Below are positions 33,144 to 41,577 of a stretch of DNA of 64,000 nt, in pieces. Under the pieces are notes generated by a model. That model did not search any database, was not told where the DNA came from, and was given only the letters and a program-made list of their open reading frames with translations. The number at the start of each line of letters is the position of its first letter. Within the stretch, counting starts at the first letter, position 1. The translations under genes and the position numbers were made by a program. This DNA is from Mycobacterium shinjukuense (lineage in GTDB: Bacteria > Actinomycetota > Actinomycetes > Mycobacteriales > Mycobacteriaceae). Location of the stretch: positions 124,001 to 188,000 of the forward strand of contig NZ_AP022575.1 of assembly GCF_010730055.1 (NCBI RefSeq), read 5' to 3'.

Positions 33144-35453
33144 ATGTGTGTGCACGCGACCGACGCAACGCCCGAGGCGGATCGACTGCTGGCCGGCCTT
33201 AACCCGCAACAGCGCCAGGCGGTGGTGCATGAGGGTTCTCCGCTGTTGATCGTCGCGGGCGCCGGCTCGGGCAAGACCGCGGTGTTGACCCGGCGGATCG
33301 CGTACCTGATCGCGGCGCGCGGTGTGGGGGTCGGTCAGATTCTGGCCATCACCTTCACCAACAAGGCCGCCGCGGAGATGCGCGAGCGGGTGGTGCGGCT
33401 GGTCGGCGACCGGGCCCGGTACATGTGGGTGTCGACGTTTCACTCCAGCTGTGTGCGCATCCTGCGCAATCAGGCGTCGTTGATTGAGGGTCTCAACTCC
33501 AACTTTTCCATCTATGACGCCGACGATTCGCGGCGGCTGCTGCAGATGATCGGCCGGGATATGGGCCTGGACGTCAAGCGGTACTCGCCGCGGCTGTTGG
33601 CCCACGCCATCTCCAACCTGAAGAACGAGTTGAAGGACCCGCACAAGGCGGCGGCCGACCTCACCGATGACTCCGATGACCTGGCGCGCACCGTGGCGTC
33701 GGTGTATGGCGAATACCAGCGGCGCCTACGGGCGGCCAACGCGCTGGACTTCGACGACCTGATCGGGGAGACGGTGGCGGTGCTGCAGAACTTCCCGCAG
33801 ATCGCCCAGTACTACCGGCGGCGGTTCCGGCATGTGCTGGTCGACGAATACCAGGACACCAACCACGCTCAATACGTGCTGGTCCGCGAGTTGGTGGGAC
33901 GCGGCAGCGACGACGGCGTCCCGCCCGCCGAGTTGTGTGTCGTCGGCGATGCCGACCAGGCGATCTATGCGTTCCGGGGCGCCACCATCCGCAACATCGA
34001 AGACTTCGAGCGTGACTACCCCGACGCCACAACGATTCTGCTGGAACAGAATTACCGCTCCACACAGAACATCTTGTCGGCGGCCAACTCGGTGATCGCC
34101 CGTAACTCCGGGCGCCGCGAAAAACGGCTGTGGACCGACGCCGGCGCCGGGGAGCTGATCGTCGGCTATGTCGCCGACAACGAGCACGACGAGGCCAGGT
34201 TCGTGGCCGAGGAGATCGACGCGCTGGCCGCGCGCGGCGAGATCACCTACCACGACGTGGCCGTCTTCTACCGTACCAACAACTCGTCACGGTCTTTGGA
34301 AGAGGTGTTCGTCCGGGCCGGGATTCCGTACAAAGTCGTTGGGGGAGTGCGCTTTTACGAGCGCAAGGAGATCCGCGACATCATCGCCTACCTGCGTGTG
34401 CTGGACAACCCGGGCGACGCGGTCAGCCTGCGGCGCATCCTCAACACGCCGCGCCGCGGCATCGGCGATCGAGCCGAGGCGTGTGTGGCGGTATACGCCG
34501 AGAACACCGGCGCCAGCTTCGTCGACGCACTCGGCGCCGCCGCCGATGGCAAGGTGCCAATGCTCAATTCCCGCGCGGAGAAAGCCATCGCGGGCTTCCT
34601 TGAGTTGCTCGACGAGCTGCGCGGCCGCCTCGATGACGACCTCGGAGAGCTGGTCGAGGCGGTGCTGGAACGCAGCGGCTATCGCCGGGAGCTGGAATCG
34701 TCCACCGACCCGCAGGAGCTGGCCCGGCTGGACAACCTTAACGAACTCGTCAGCGTCGCACACGAATTCAGCATCGACCAGGCCCTTCATGCCAGCGAAG
34801 CCGCCGCGCTCGCGCCGGATGAGGAAGATGTGCCGGACACCGGTGTGCTGGCGGCGTTTCTGGAGCGGGTGTCGCTGATCTCCGACGCCGACGAACTCCC
34901 CGAGCACGGTGCCGGCGTGGTCACGTTGATGACCTTGCACACCGCCAAGGGGTTGGAGTTCCCGGTGGTCTTCGTGACCGGCTGGGAGGACGGGATGTTC
35001 CCGCACATGCGGGCGCTGGGCGATCCCAAGGAACTGTCCGAGGAACGGCGGCTGGCCTACGTCGGCATCACCCGGGCCCGGCACCGGCTGTATGTGAGCC
35101 GGGCGATCGTCCGTTCGTCTTGGGGGCAGCCGATGCTCAATCCGGAGTCGCGGTTCCTGCGCGAGATCCCGCAGCAGCTGATCGATTGGCGGCGCACCGC
35201 GCCCACGCCGTCGTTCAGCGCGCCGGTAACCGGACGCTTTGGTGCCTCGCGCTCAGCGCCGACCCGGTCGGGCCCGAGCAAGCGCCCGCTGCTGGTCTTG
35301 CAGCCCGGCGACCGGGTCACGCACGACAAGTACGGCCTGGGCCGCGTCGAAGAAGTTTCCGGGGTCGGCGAATCGGCGATGTCGCTGATCGACTTCGGCA
35401 GCTCGGGGCGGGTGAAGCTGATGCACAACCACGCTCCGGTCACCAAGCTGTAG
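33144..35453 (+). CDS. uvrD1: Superfamily 1 DNA helicase UvrD1
   Basis: ATP-dependent 3'-5' helicase of nucleotide-excision repair (in mycobacteria stimulated by Ku). 769 residues: LNPQQRQAVVHEGSPLLIVAGAGSGKT (Q motif and Walker A), TFTNKAAAEMRERV (Ia), VDEYQDTNHAQ (II), GDADQAIYAFRGA (III), LEQNYRS (IV), TLHTAKGLEFPVVFVTGWEDGMFPH (V) and EERRLAYVGITRAR (VI). The C-terminal ~60 residues (PGDRVTHDKYGLGRVEEV) form the Tudor-like tail. ATG 33144 gives the MCVHATDA N-terminus of the family. Confidence 0.96.
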   Translation: MCVHATDATPEADRLLAGLNPQQRQAVVHEGSPLLIVAGAGSGKTAVLTRRIAYLIAARGVGVGQILAITFTNKAAAEMRERVVRLVGDRARYMWVSTFHSSCVRILRNQASLIEGLNSNFSIYDADDSRRLLQMIGRDMGLDVKRYSPRLLAHAISNLKNELKDPHKAAADLTDDSDDLARTVASVYGEYQRRLRAANALDFDDLIGETVAVLQNFPQIAQYYRRRFRHVLVDEYQDTNHAQYVLVRELVGRGSDDGVPPAELCVVGDADQAIYAFRGATIRNIEDFERDYPDATTILLEQNYRSTQNILSAANSVIARNSGRREKRLWTDAGAGELIVGYVADNEHDEARFVAEEIDALAARGEITYHDVAVFYRTNNSSRSLEEVFVRAGIPYKVVGGVRFYERKEIRDIIAYLRVLDNPGDAVSLRRILNTPRRGIGDRAEACVAVYAENTGASFVDALGAAADGKVPMLNSRAEKAIAGFLELLDELRGRLDDDLGELVEAVLERSGYRRELESSTDPQELARLDNLNELVSVAHEFSIDQALHASEAAALAPDEEDVPDTGVLAAFLERVSLISDADELPEHGAGVVTLMTLHTAKGLEFPVVFVTGWEDGMFPHMRALGDPKELSEERRLAYVGITRARHRLYVSRAIVRSSWGQPMLNPESRFLREIPQQLIDWRRTAPTPSFSAPVTGRFGASRSAPTRSGPSKRPLLVLQPGDRVTHDKYGLGRVEEVSGVGESAMSLIDFGSSGRVKLMHNHAPVTKL

Positions 35454-35461
35454 CAGGTTCG

Positions 35462-35519
35462 CCGAGCGTGTTCTCACGGCGGAAATATGGCGAATTTCTC
35501 GCCGTGAGAACACGTTCGG
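35462..35519. terminator. Inverted-repeat terminator between uvrD1 and a convergent membrane gene
   Basis: 20-bp arms CCGAGCGTGTTCTCACGGCG / its complement with one wobble, 18-base loop. It lies 8 bases after uvrD1 and 10 bases before the convergent gene's stop. Confidence 0.75.
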
Positions 35520-35528
35520 TGAGGCCAG

Positions 35529-36110
35529 CTACTCGTGCAGCCAGCGCTTGGTGTGCGGATGCAGCGCCAGCAGCACGCTGGCTATCGGCAGCACCGGAAG
35601 CGTGTGCACGATCCACGCCACGCGAGCGCCCGCGATAAATACGCCGCCGTAGGTCAGCACCGCGACCGCGGCCCCGATGGCGATGAGGTAGCGCCCGACG
35701 GGCCGATGCAGCAACAGCAGGATCACACCGGACACGGTGGCGATCCCAAAGACGACGGCGAGGAATCCGACCGCGAGGCAGAACAGCCGGTCGCTGCGCC
35801 ACCAGCCGGTGATCAGATCGGTGGCCACCACCGATGTGGTCCAACCGCTGACAATGCTGACCGCGCAGGCGGCGACGGCCGTACCCGGGCTCGGCCGATC
35901 GGTGGGCGCACCGGCCAGAGGCGCGCGCCGGATGATCTTCGTGGCGGGCTCGGGGCGGGAAGGCTGAGTGGTCTTCGCAGTCGATATCGCGGGCAGCGGT
36001 CCAGTGGGCGCGCGCCGGATGATCCGGGTGCGTGGTTCGTCGGGTGACGCCGGTGCGGCGTCAGCCTCGGGCGGGATCTCGCGCGCGGGGGGATCGTTGG
36101 GCGCGGTCAC
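35529..36110 (-). CDS. Small membrane protein of unknown function
   Basis: 193 residues. The first ~75 are Pro/Arg-rich with two copies of a T(R/K)IIRRAP motif (residues ~28-35 and ~58-65); the rest has four hydrophobic segments (TAVAACAVSIVSGWTTSVV, LFCLAVGFLAVVFGIATVSGVILLLL, YLIAIGAAVAVLTYGGVFIA, IVHTLPVLPIASVLLAL). Start GTG at 36110, 3 bases after the M23 peptidase stop, so it is co-transcribed with it. The repeated RIIRRAP box in the cytoplasmic tail is unusual; a phospho- or protein-binding role is only speculation. Confidence 0.75.
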   Translation of the reverse strand: MTAPNDPPAREIPPEADAAPASPDEPRTRIIRRAPTGPLPAISTAKTTQPSRPEPATKIIRRAPLAGAPTDRPSPGTAVAACAVSIVSGWTTSVVATDLITGWWRSDRLFCLAVGFLAVVFGIATVSGVILLLLHRPVGRYLIAIGAAVAVLTYGGVFIAGARVAWIVHTLPVLPIASVLLALHPHTKRWLHE

Positions 36111-36113
36111 CGG

Positions 36114-37187
36114 TCAGCCGGCGTAATTGCCGACGTAGATTCCTCGCTTGGCCAGCCACGGCACCGGGTCCACCCGCTCGGTGCCACCCATGAGGACCTC
36201 GAAGTGCAGGTGCGGGCCGGTGGAGAATCCGCGGTTGCCCATGGTGGCTATCTGGTCGCCCGCCATCACCCGCTGGCCGACGCTGACCAACGTCGTGTTG
36301 ACGTGGCCATAGAGCGTGACGGTGCCGTCGGCGTGCAGCAGCTTGACCCACATGCCGTAGCCGGCGGTCGGGCCGGCGTCGATGACGATGCCGTCGGCCA
36401 CCGCGTAGATCGGGGTCCCGATCGCGTTGGCCAGGTCGATGCCGGCATGCAACACACCCCAGCGGTAGCCGAAATTCGAGGTGAAGATGCCTTTGGTCGG
36501 CATCATGTACAGCGGCCGTTGCAGCCGCGCCTCACGCTGGGCGCGCTCCTCGGCGAAGGCCACGGCTCGGGCGAACTCCGCGTTGTGCACCGCCACATTG
36601 GCCGCCGGCTGGGCGGCGACCACCTGGACACCCCGCGGTGCGTTGTCGCCCGAGCCTCCGGTGAGCGTCGAGGCGTTGGCGGTCAGCACCGTCTCGGCCG
36701 GTGGGGCATCCGACTCATGCAGCACGGTGTGTGCCGCCGCGGCCGCGGCGCCGGCCGCCATTGCCGAGATCAGCAGTCGCCCCTTGGCGGCGCCGGTTGG
36801 CTGCCTGCGGTGCTGCCCGGCGCGCCGGAGCACCGCGGTGATCGCGGGGTCGGGCTCGCCGACCGCCCGGGCCTGCACGTTGTCAGGGGTGGCCAGCGGT
36901 TGCGGGGTCAGATCGTCGGCGTCATCCAGGTCATCCAGTTCGGGCGCACTCAGCAGCCGGGCTTCGTGGTCGAAGATGCGGTCCGCGCCGAAATCCGGGC
37001 CGAAGTCGGGGTCGTCGAGGAAATCCAGGTCGTCGAGATCGCCAAAGTCGTCTAGCGCGATGATCTCGGTGACTTCGTTGCGGTGATGGTGCAGCCAGCG
37101 GTCCCGGGGTGAGTGCGCCGCTACTGCGGCAGCAGAGCGGGCGAACGGGTGCTGGGGCAACCTCAGATGTCCTCGTATCGTGACCAT
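36114..37187 (-). CDS. Membrane-anchored M23 family peptidase (Rv0950c-like)
   Basis: 357 residues. The acidic N-terminal half (DDFGDLDDLDFLDDPDFGPDF) is followed by a hydrophobic segment (AKGRLLISAMAAGAAAAAAHTV). The C-terminal peptidase is a LytM/M23 zinc domain with ligands HAGIDLAN (His, Asp) and HLHFEV (second motif), plus LYGHVN. It likely cuts peptidoglycan cross-bridges or acts as a hydrolase activator. ATG at 37187 (MVTIRGHLRLP) is preferred to the open frame up to 37277. Divergent from sucC across a region with a CRP-like site. Confidence 0.85.
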   Translation of the reverse strand: MVTIRGHLRLPQHPFARSAAAVAAHSPRDRWLHHHRNEVTEIIALDDFGDLDDLDFLDDPDFGPDFGADRIFDHEARLLSAPELDDLDDADDLTPQPLATPDNVQARAVGEPDPAITAVLRRAGQHRRQPTGAAKGRLLISAMAAGAAAAAAHTVLHESDAPPAETVLTANASTLTGGSGDNAPRGVQVVAAQPAANVAVHNAEFARAVAFAEERAQREARLQRPLYMMPTKGIFTSNFGYRWGVLHAGIDLANAIGTPIYAVADGIVIDAGPTAGYGMWVKLLHADGTVTLYGHVNTTLVSVGQRVMAGDQIATMGNRGFSTGPHLHFEVLMGGTERVDPVPWLAKRGIYVGNYAG

Positions 37188-37262
37188 ACCGTTATCTGGA
37201 CCCTGAGACGGTATCCGCTGACCGCCGAGGCTGGCAACCTCAGCGCCCAAACCCGACAAATA

Positions 37263-37278
37263 TGTGATCTGGATCACG
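37263..37278. promoter_or_regulatory. CRP-like palindrome upstream of sucC and the M23 peptidase gene
   Basis: TGTGATCTGGATCACG matches the CRP consensus TGTGA-N6-TCACA except the last base. It lies in the divergent region 76 bases from the peptidase start and ~146 from sucC. A TACAAT -10-like hexamer at 37290-37295 points towards sucC. Confidence 0.6.
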
Positions 37279-37423
37279 GTGCTAACCGGTACAATTCGCG
37301 GCTCGTTGGCATGCGATCGCTGGGTTCATTTGGTGTGTCGATACAGTTCCACCGTGCGTGTTGCCGAATCCGGTGCCGCCGACCTACAGGCCCAGCAGTA
37401 AGCCGAGCGAAGACAGTGAGCCC

Positions 37424-38587
37424 ATGGACCTTTTCGAGTATCAAGCCAAGGAATTGTTCCTCCAGCACGACGTGCCCGGCACGCAGGGGCGGGTGACCGA
37501 CACCGCCGAAGGCGCTCGGGCCATCGCGGCGGAGGTGGGCCGCCCGGTGATGGTCAAGGCGCAGGTCAAGACCGGCGGGCGGGGCAAGGCGGGCGGTGTG
37601 AAATACGCCGCCACCCCCGAGGAGGCCTTCGAGCACGCCAAGAACATTCTCGGACTGGACATCAAAGGCCACATCGTCAAGAAGTTGCTGGTCGCCGAGG
37701 CCAGCGACATCGCCGAGGAGTACTACCTGTCGTTCCTGCTCGACCGGGCCAACCGCGGCTATCTGGCGATGTGCTCGGTGGAAGGCGGCATGGACATCGA
37801 AGAGGTGGCCGCCACCAAACCCGAGCGGCTTGCGAAGGTGCCGGTGAACGCGGTCAGGGGTGTCGACCTGGCGTTCGCGCGCTCCATCGCCGAGCGGGGC
37901 CACCTGCCGGCCGAGGTGCTCGACGCCGCCGCGGTCACCATCGCCAAGCTGTGGGAGCTCTTCGTCGCCGAGGACGCCACCCTGGTCGAGGTCAACCCGC
38001 TGGTGCGCACCCCCGACGACCGGATCCTGGCGTTGGACGGCAAGGTCACCCTCGACGGCAACGCCGACTTCCGCCACCCCGGCCACGCCGCGTTCGAGGA
38101 CCGCGCGGCCACCGACCCGCTGGAGCTGAAGGCCAAGGAGCACGACCTCAACTACGTCAAGCTGGACGGTCAGGTGGGGATCATCGGCAACGGCGCGGGC
38201 CTGGTGATGTCGACGCTGGACGTGGTGGCCTATGCCGGTGAGAAGCACGGCGGCGTGAAGCCGGCCAACTTCCTGGACATCGGTGGCGGCGCGTCCGCCG
38301 AGGTGATGGCCGCCGGCCTGGACGTGGTGTTAAGCGACGAGGACGTCAAAAGCGTGTTCGTCAACGTCTTCGGCGGCATCACCTCGTGCGACGCGGTTGC
38401 CACCGGGATCGTCAAGGCGCTGGAGATCCTGGGCGACGAAGCCAACAAGCCGCTGGTGGTGCGGCTGGACGGCAACAACGTCGAAGAAGGCCGGCGCATC
38501 CTGGCCGAGGCCAACCACCCGCTGGTGACGTTGGTGCCCACGATGGACGCGGCCGCCGACAAGGCGGCCGAGCTGGCGAGCGCCTGA
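37424..38587 (+). CDS. sucC: Succinyl-CoA synthetase beta subunit
   Basis: ADP-forming beta subunit of the TCA-cycle enzyme. 387 residues with an ATP-grasp domain (MDLFEYQAKELFLQHDVPGT, VKAQVKTGGRGKAGGVK, EVNPLVRTPDDRILALDGKVTLD), and the CoA-ligase domain NGAGLVMSTLDVV, FLDIGGGASAEV, FGGITSCDAVATGIV and RLDGNNVEEGRRIL. ATG 37424 is the conserved start; 22 upstream codons are open but unconserved. sucD follows after 73 bases that hold a 13-bp direct repeat (GGTCGCCACTAGA twice). Confidence 0.97.
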   Translation: MDLFEYQAKELFLQHDVPGTQGRVTDTAEGARAIAAEVGRPVMVKAQVKTGGRGKAGGVKYAATPEEAFEHAKNILGLDIKGHIVKKLLVAEASDIAEEYYLSFLLDRANRGYLAMCSVEGGMDIEEVAATKPERLAKVPVNAVRGVDLAFARSIAERGHLPAEVLDAAAVTIAKLWELFVAEDATLVEVNPLVRTPDDRILALDGKVTLDGNADFRHPGHAAFEDRAATDPLELKAKEHDLNYVKLDGQVGIIGNGAGLVMSTLDVVAYAGEKHGGVKPANFLDIGGGASAEVMAAGLDVVLSDEDVKSVFVNVFGGITSCDAVATGIVKALEILGDEANKPLVVRLDGNNVEEGRRILAEANHPLVTLVPTMDAAADKAAELASA

Positions 38588-38660
38588 CGTGGCGATCGCA
38601 GGAGCGGCGAAGCCGGGTCGCCACTAGAGGTCGCCACTAGAGAGAGGACCACGAAAGCAC

Positions 38661-39563
38661 ATGGCTATCTTCCTGACCAAAGACAACAAGGTCATCGTCC
38701 AGGGCATCACCGGCAGCGAGGCCACCGTGCACACCGCCCGGATGCTCAAGGCCGGCACCCGGATCGTCGGCGGCGTCAACGCCCGTAAGGCCGGGACCAC
38801 GGTCACGCACGAGGACAAGGGCGGCCGAATCATCAAGCTGCCGGTGTTCGCCACCGTGGCCGAGGCGATGGAGAAGACCGGTGCCGACGTGTCGATCATC
38901 TTCGTGCCGCCGAAGTTCGCCAAGGACGCCATCCTCGAGGCCATTGACGCCGAGGTGCCACTGCTGGTCGTCATCACCGAGGGGATCCCGGTGCAAGACA
39001 CCGCCTACGCCTGGGCCTACAACCTCGACAAGGGGGGCAAGACCCGCATCATCGGGCCCAACTGTCCCGGCATCATCAGCCCCGGCCAGTCGCTGGTGGG
39101 CATAATCCCGGCCAACATCACCGGCCCGGGCCCGATCGGGTTGGTCTCCAAGTCGGGCACGCTGACCTACCAGATGATGTTCGAACTGCGCGACTTCGGT
39201 TTCACCAGCTCGATCGGCATCGGCGGGGACCCGGTGATCGGCACCACCCACATCGACGCCATCGAGGCGTTCGAGAAGGATCCCGACACCAAGCTCATCG
39301 TCATGATCGGCGAGATCGGTGGTGACGCCGAGGAGCGCGCGGCCGAGTTCATCGAGGCCAACGTGTCCAAGCCGGTTGTCGGCTATGTCGCCGGATTCAC
39401 CGCCCCGGAAGGCAAGACGATGGGTCACGCGGGCGCCATCGTGTCCGGCTCGTCGGGCACCGCGGCCGCCAAGAAGGACGCGCTGGAGACGGCCGGCGTC
39501 AAGGTCGGCAAGACCCCCTCGGAGACCGCGGCGCTGGCTCGGGAGATCCTGCGCGGCTTGTAG
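38661..39563 (+). CDS. sucD: Succinyl-CoA synthetase alpha subunit
   Basis: 300 residues. The Rossmann CoA-binding domain (VIVQGITGSEATVHTARML, VNARKAGTTV) precedes GPNCPGIISPGQSLVGI and the phosphorylated His in GKTMGHAGAIVSGSSGTA. Forms the heterotetramer with SucC and makes ATP from succinyl-CoA. AGAGAGGACC precedes the ATG as ribosome site. Confidence 0.97.
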   Translation: MAIFLTKDNKVIVQGITGSEATVHTARMLKAGTRIVGGVNARKAGTTVTHEDKGGRIIKLPVFATVAEAMEKTGADVSIIFVPPKFAKDAILEAIDAEVPLLVVITEGIPVQDTAYAWAYNLDKGGKTRIIGPNCPGIISPGQSLVGIIPANITGPGPIGLVSKSGTLTYQMMFELRDFGFTSSIGIGGDPVIGTTHIDAIEAFEKDPDTKLIVMIGEIGGDAEERAAEFIEANVSKPVVGYVAGFTAPEGKTMGHAGAIVSGSSGTAAAKKDALETAGVKVGKTPSETAALAREILRGL

Positions 39564-39568
39564 CACGC

Positions 39569-39626
39569 CGAGCAGACGCAAAAGCCCCCGAAAACCGGCG
39601 TTTTCGGGGGCCGTTACGTCTGCTCG
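39569..39626. terminator. Inverted-repeat terminator between sucD and the convergent LLM gene
   Basis: 26-bp arms starting CGAGCAGACGCAAAAGCCCC with three mismatches, loop CCGGCG. It shares the AGCAGACGCAAAAGCCCC word with the palindrome at 28531 and sits between convergent stops. Confidence 0.8.
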
Positions 39627-39628
39627 CG

Positions 39629-40477
39629 CTAACCCGCGCCGGCCAGCTTGGCGGCCAGGCGCTCCACGTAGCCGGCGATCTCGTCTTCGGAGCGGTCGGG
39701 CAGACCGAACAGCACCTCCGTCACGCCAAGCTCGGCCCAGCGCGCCAGTTTCTCGGGCACCGGCTTGGCGTCCAGCGCCACGATCTGCGGGGCCCCGTCG
39801 CGGCCGGCGGCCGCCCAGATGTCCCGCAGCAACCTCACCGGCTCGTCGATGTCGACGTCGCGCGGCGTGGTGATCCAGCCGTCGGCGCTGCGCGCGATCC
39901 ACCTGAAGTTCTTCTCCGTCCCCGCCGCGCCCAGCAGGACCGGTATGTGTGCTTGCATCGGCTTAGGCCACGCCCAGCTGGGCCCGAACTTGACGAACTC
40001 GCCGTCGTAGGCGGCCTCCTCCTGCGTCCACAGCGCGCGCATCGCTTCCAGGTATTCACGCAACATCGTGCGGCGGCGCCCGGGTGGCACCCCGTGGTCG
40101 GCGAGCTCGTCGGTGTTCCAGCCGAACCCCACCCCGACACTGACCCGACCACCAGACAAATGGTCCAGTGTGGCAATGCCTTTCGCCAGCGTGATGGGAT
40201 CATGCTCGACCGGCAGCGCCACCGCGGTGGCGAGCCGGACCCGAGACGTCACCGCCGACGCCGCGCCCAAGCTCACCCACGGGTCGAGCGTGCGCACATA
40301 GCGGTCGTCGGGCAGCGATGCGTCGCCGGTCGCCGGGTGGGCCGCCTCGCGCCGCACCGGGATATGGGTGTGTTCGGGTACGTAAAACGTGCGAAATCCA
40401 TGGCGGTCAGCAAGTTTGGCGGCTGCCGTCGGGGAGATGCCACGGTCGCTGGTGAACAGCACAAGCCCGTAATCCAT
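39629..40477 (-). CDS. LLM-class, probably F420-dependent oxidoreductase (Rv0953c-like)
   Basis: 282 residues with luciferase-like TIM-barrel landmarks: LADRHGFRTFYVPEHTHIP, SRVRLATAVALPVEHDPITLAKGIATLDHLSGGRVSVGVGFGWN, and MRALWTQEEAAYDGEFVKF. F420 rather than FMN is inferred from mycobacterial relatives. Substrate unknown. ATG 40477. Confidence 0.88.
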   Translation of the reverse strand: MDYGLVLFTSDRGISPTAAAKLADRHGFRTFYVPEHTHIPVRREAAHPATGDASLPDDRYVRTLDPWVSLGAASAVTSRVRLATAVALPVEHDPITLAKGIATLDHLSGGRVSVGVGFGWNTDELADHGVPPGRRRTMLREYLEAMRALWTQEEAAYDGEFVKFGPSWAWPKPMQAHIPVLLGAAGTEKNFRWIARSADGWITTPRDVDIDEPVRLLRDIWAAAGRDGAPQIVALDAKPVPEKLARWAELGVTEVLFGLPDRSEDEIAGYVERLAAKLAGAG

Positions 40478-40635
40478 GCCCAGGATTAGAACGTGTTCTA
40501 CCCGTGACCGGCAAGCCGCGGCGGTCGCTTCGGCGCGGGCACCGCAGCGTGCGCTAGCGTGGTTGATCGGATCGCGTCGCCGCCACCGCGGCGTGGGGCC
40601 GCGACGGCACCGAAACCAACAGGAGGCAAGGAGCC

Positions 40636-41538
40636 ATGACCTACTCGCCCGGGAGCCCCGGATATCCGCCCGCGCAGCCCGCCGGCCCCTATGCAGGCTC
40701 TACGCCCTCGTTTGGCAAAGCCGAGACCGGTGAGAGCAAGCTTCCGATATACCTGAACATCGCGGCGGCCGCCCTCGGGCTGATCGCGTACCTGGTGAGC
40801 TTCGGCCCGATGTTCACCCTCAGTTCCGAACTCGGCGGGGGCGGCGGTGCGGTGTCCGGTGACAGCGTGCTGGCCGTCGACGTGGCTCTGTTGGCCGGGT
40901 TGCTGGCCGGGGTGGGTCTGCTGCCCAAAGTCAAAAGCTACGTGGCGGTGGTCAGTGTGCTCGCCCTGCTAGGCGTGTTCCTACTGATCTCGGCGACTTT
41001 CAACAAACCGAACGCCTATTCGGCCGGTTGGGCCTTGTGGATCGTGCTGGTTTTGGTGGTGCTGCAGGCGGTCGCCGCGGTCACCGCGCTGCTGCTGGAG
41101 GCCGGCGTGATCACCGCGCCCGCACCGCGGCCCAGGTACGAGCCGTATGGCGGCCAATACGGCCAGTACGGCCAGTACGGCCAGTACGGCGGTCAGCCGG
41201 GCGGGTATTACGGTCAGCCCGGTGCACAACAGCCCACGCCCAGCCCGCAGCAGGCGCCCGGATACGGGTCACCGTACGGCGGTTATACGTCCAACCCGGC
41301 CCCCAGTCCGAGCCAGGGCGGCGGGTACAGCGCTGCGCCTGCGGCGCAGTCCCAGCAATCGGCGCAGCAGGGGCCATCGACGCCGCCCACCGGCTTTCCC
41401 AGCTTCGGCCCGCCACCGCCGGTCAGCGCGGGCACGAGTTCCCAGGCAGGTTCGGCTCCGGTCAACTACTCAAGCCAGGGTGGCGGCCAACAGTCCCAGG
41501 GCCAGCAGTCGTCGTCGCCCGGGGCGGCGCCGGTCTAA
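40636..41538 (+). CDS. DUF5336 membrane protein with Tyr/Gly/Gln-rich tail (Rv0954-like)
   Basis: 300 residues. A short Pro-rich head (MTYSPGSPGYPPAQPAGPYAG) precedes four hydrophobic segments (residues ~37-160). The tail from ~170 is low-complexity with YGGQYGQYGQYGQYGG repeats, then PSPQQAPGYGSPYGGYTSN and Ser/Gln-rich sequence. AGGAGGCAAGGAG before the ATG is a strong ribosome site. In H37Rv the protein is associated with the cell-division/PerM region. The tail may mediate weak protein-protein contacts. Confidence 0.85.
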   Translation: MTYSPGSPGYPPAQPAGPYAGSTPSFGKAETGESKLPIYLNIAAAALGLIAYLVSFGPMFTLSSELGGGGGAVSGDSVLAVDVALLAGLLAGVGLLPKVKSYVAVVSVLALLGVFLLISATFNKPNAYSAGWALWIVLVLVVLQAVAAVTALLLEAGVITAPAPRPRYEPYGGQYGQYGQYGQYGGQPGGYYGQPGAQQPTPSPQQAPGYGSPYGGYTSNPAPSPSQGGGYSAAPAAQSQQSAQQGPSTPPTGFPSFGPPPPVSAGTSSQAGSAPVNYSSQGGGQQSQGQQSSSPGAAPV

Positions 41539-41577
41539 CCGGGCGCCCTCGCGCCGGGAAAGGCACGTGCGCCAAGA

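Noticed and set aside
38610..38645. 13-bp direct repeat between sucC and sucD as a regulatory element
   Set aside because: Two copies of GGTCGCCACTAGA only, immediately before the sucD ribosome site; most likely a small slippage duplication.
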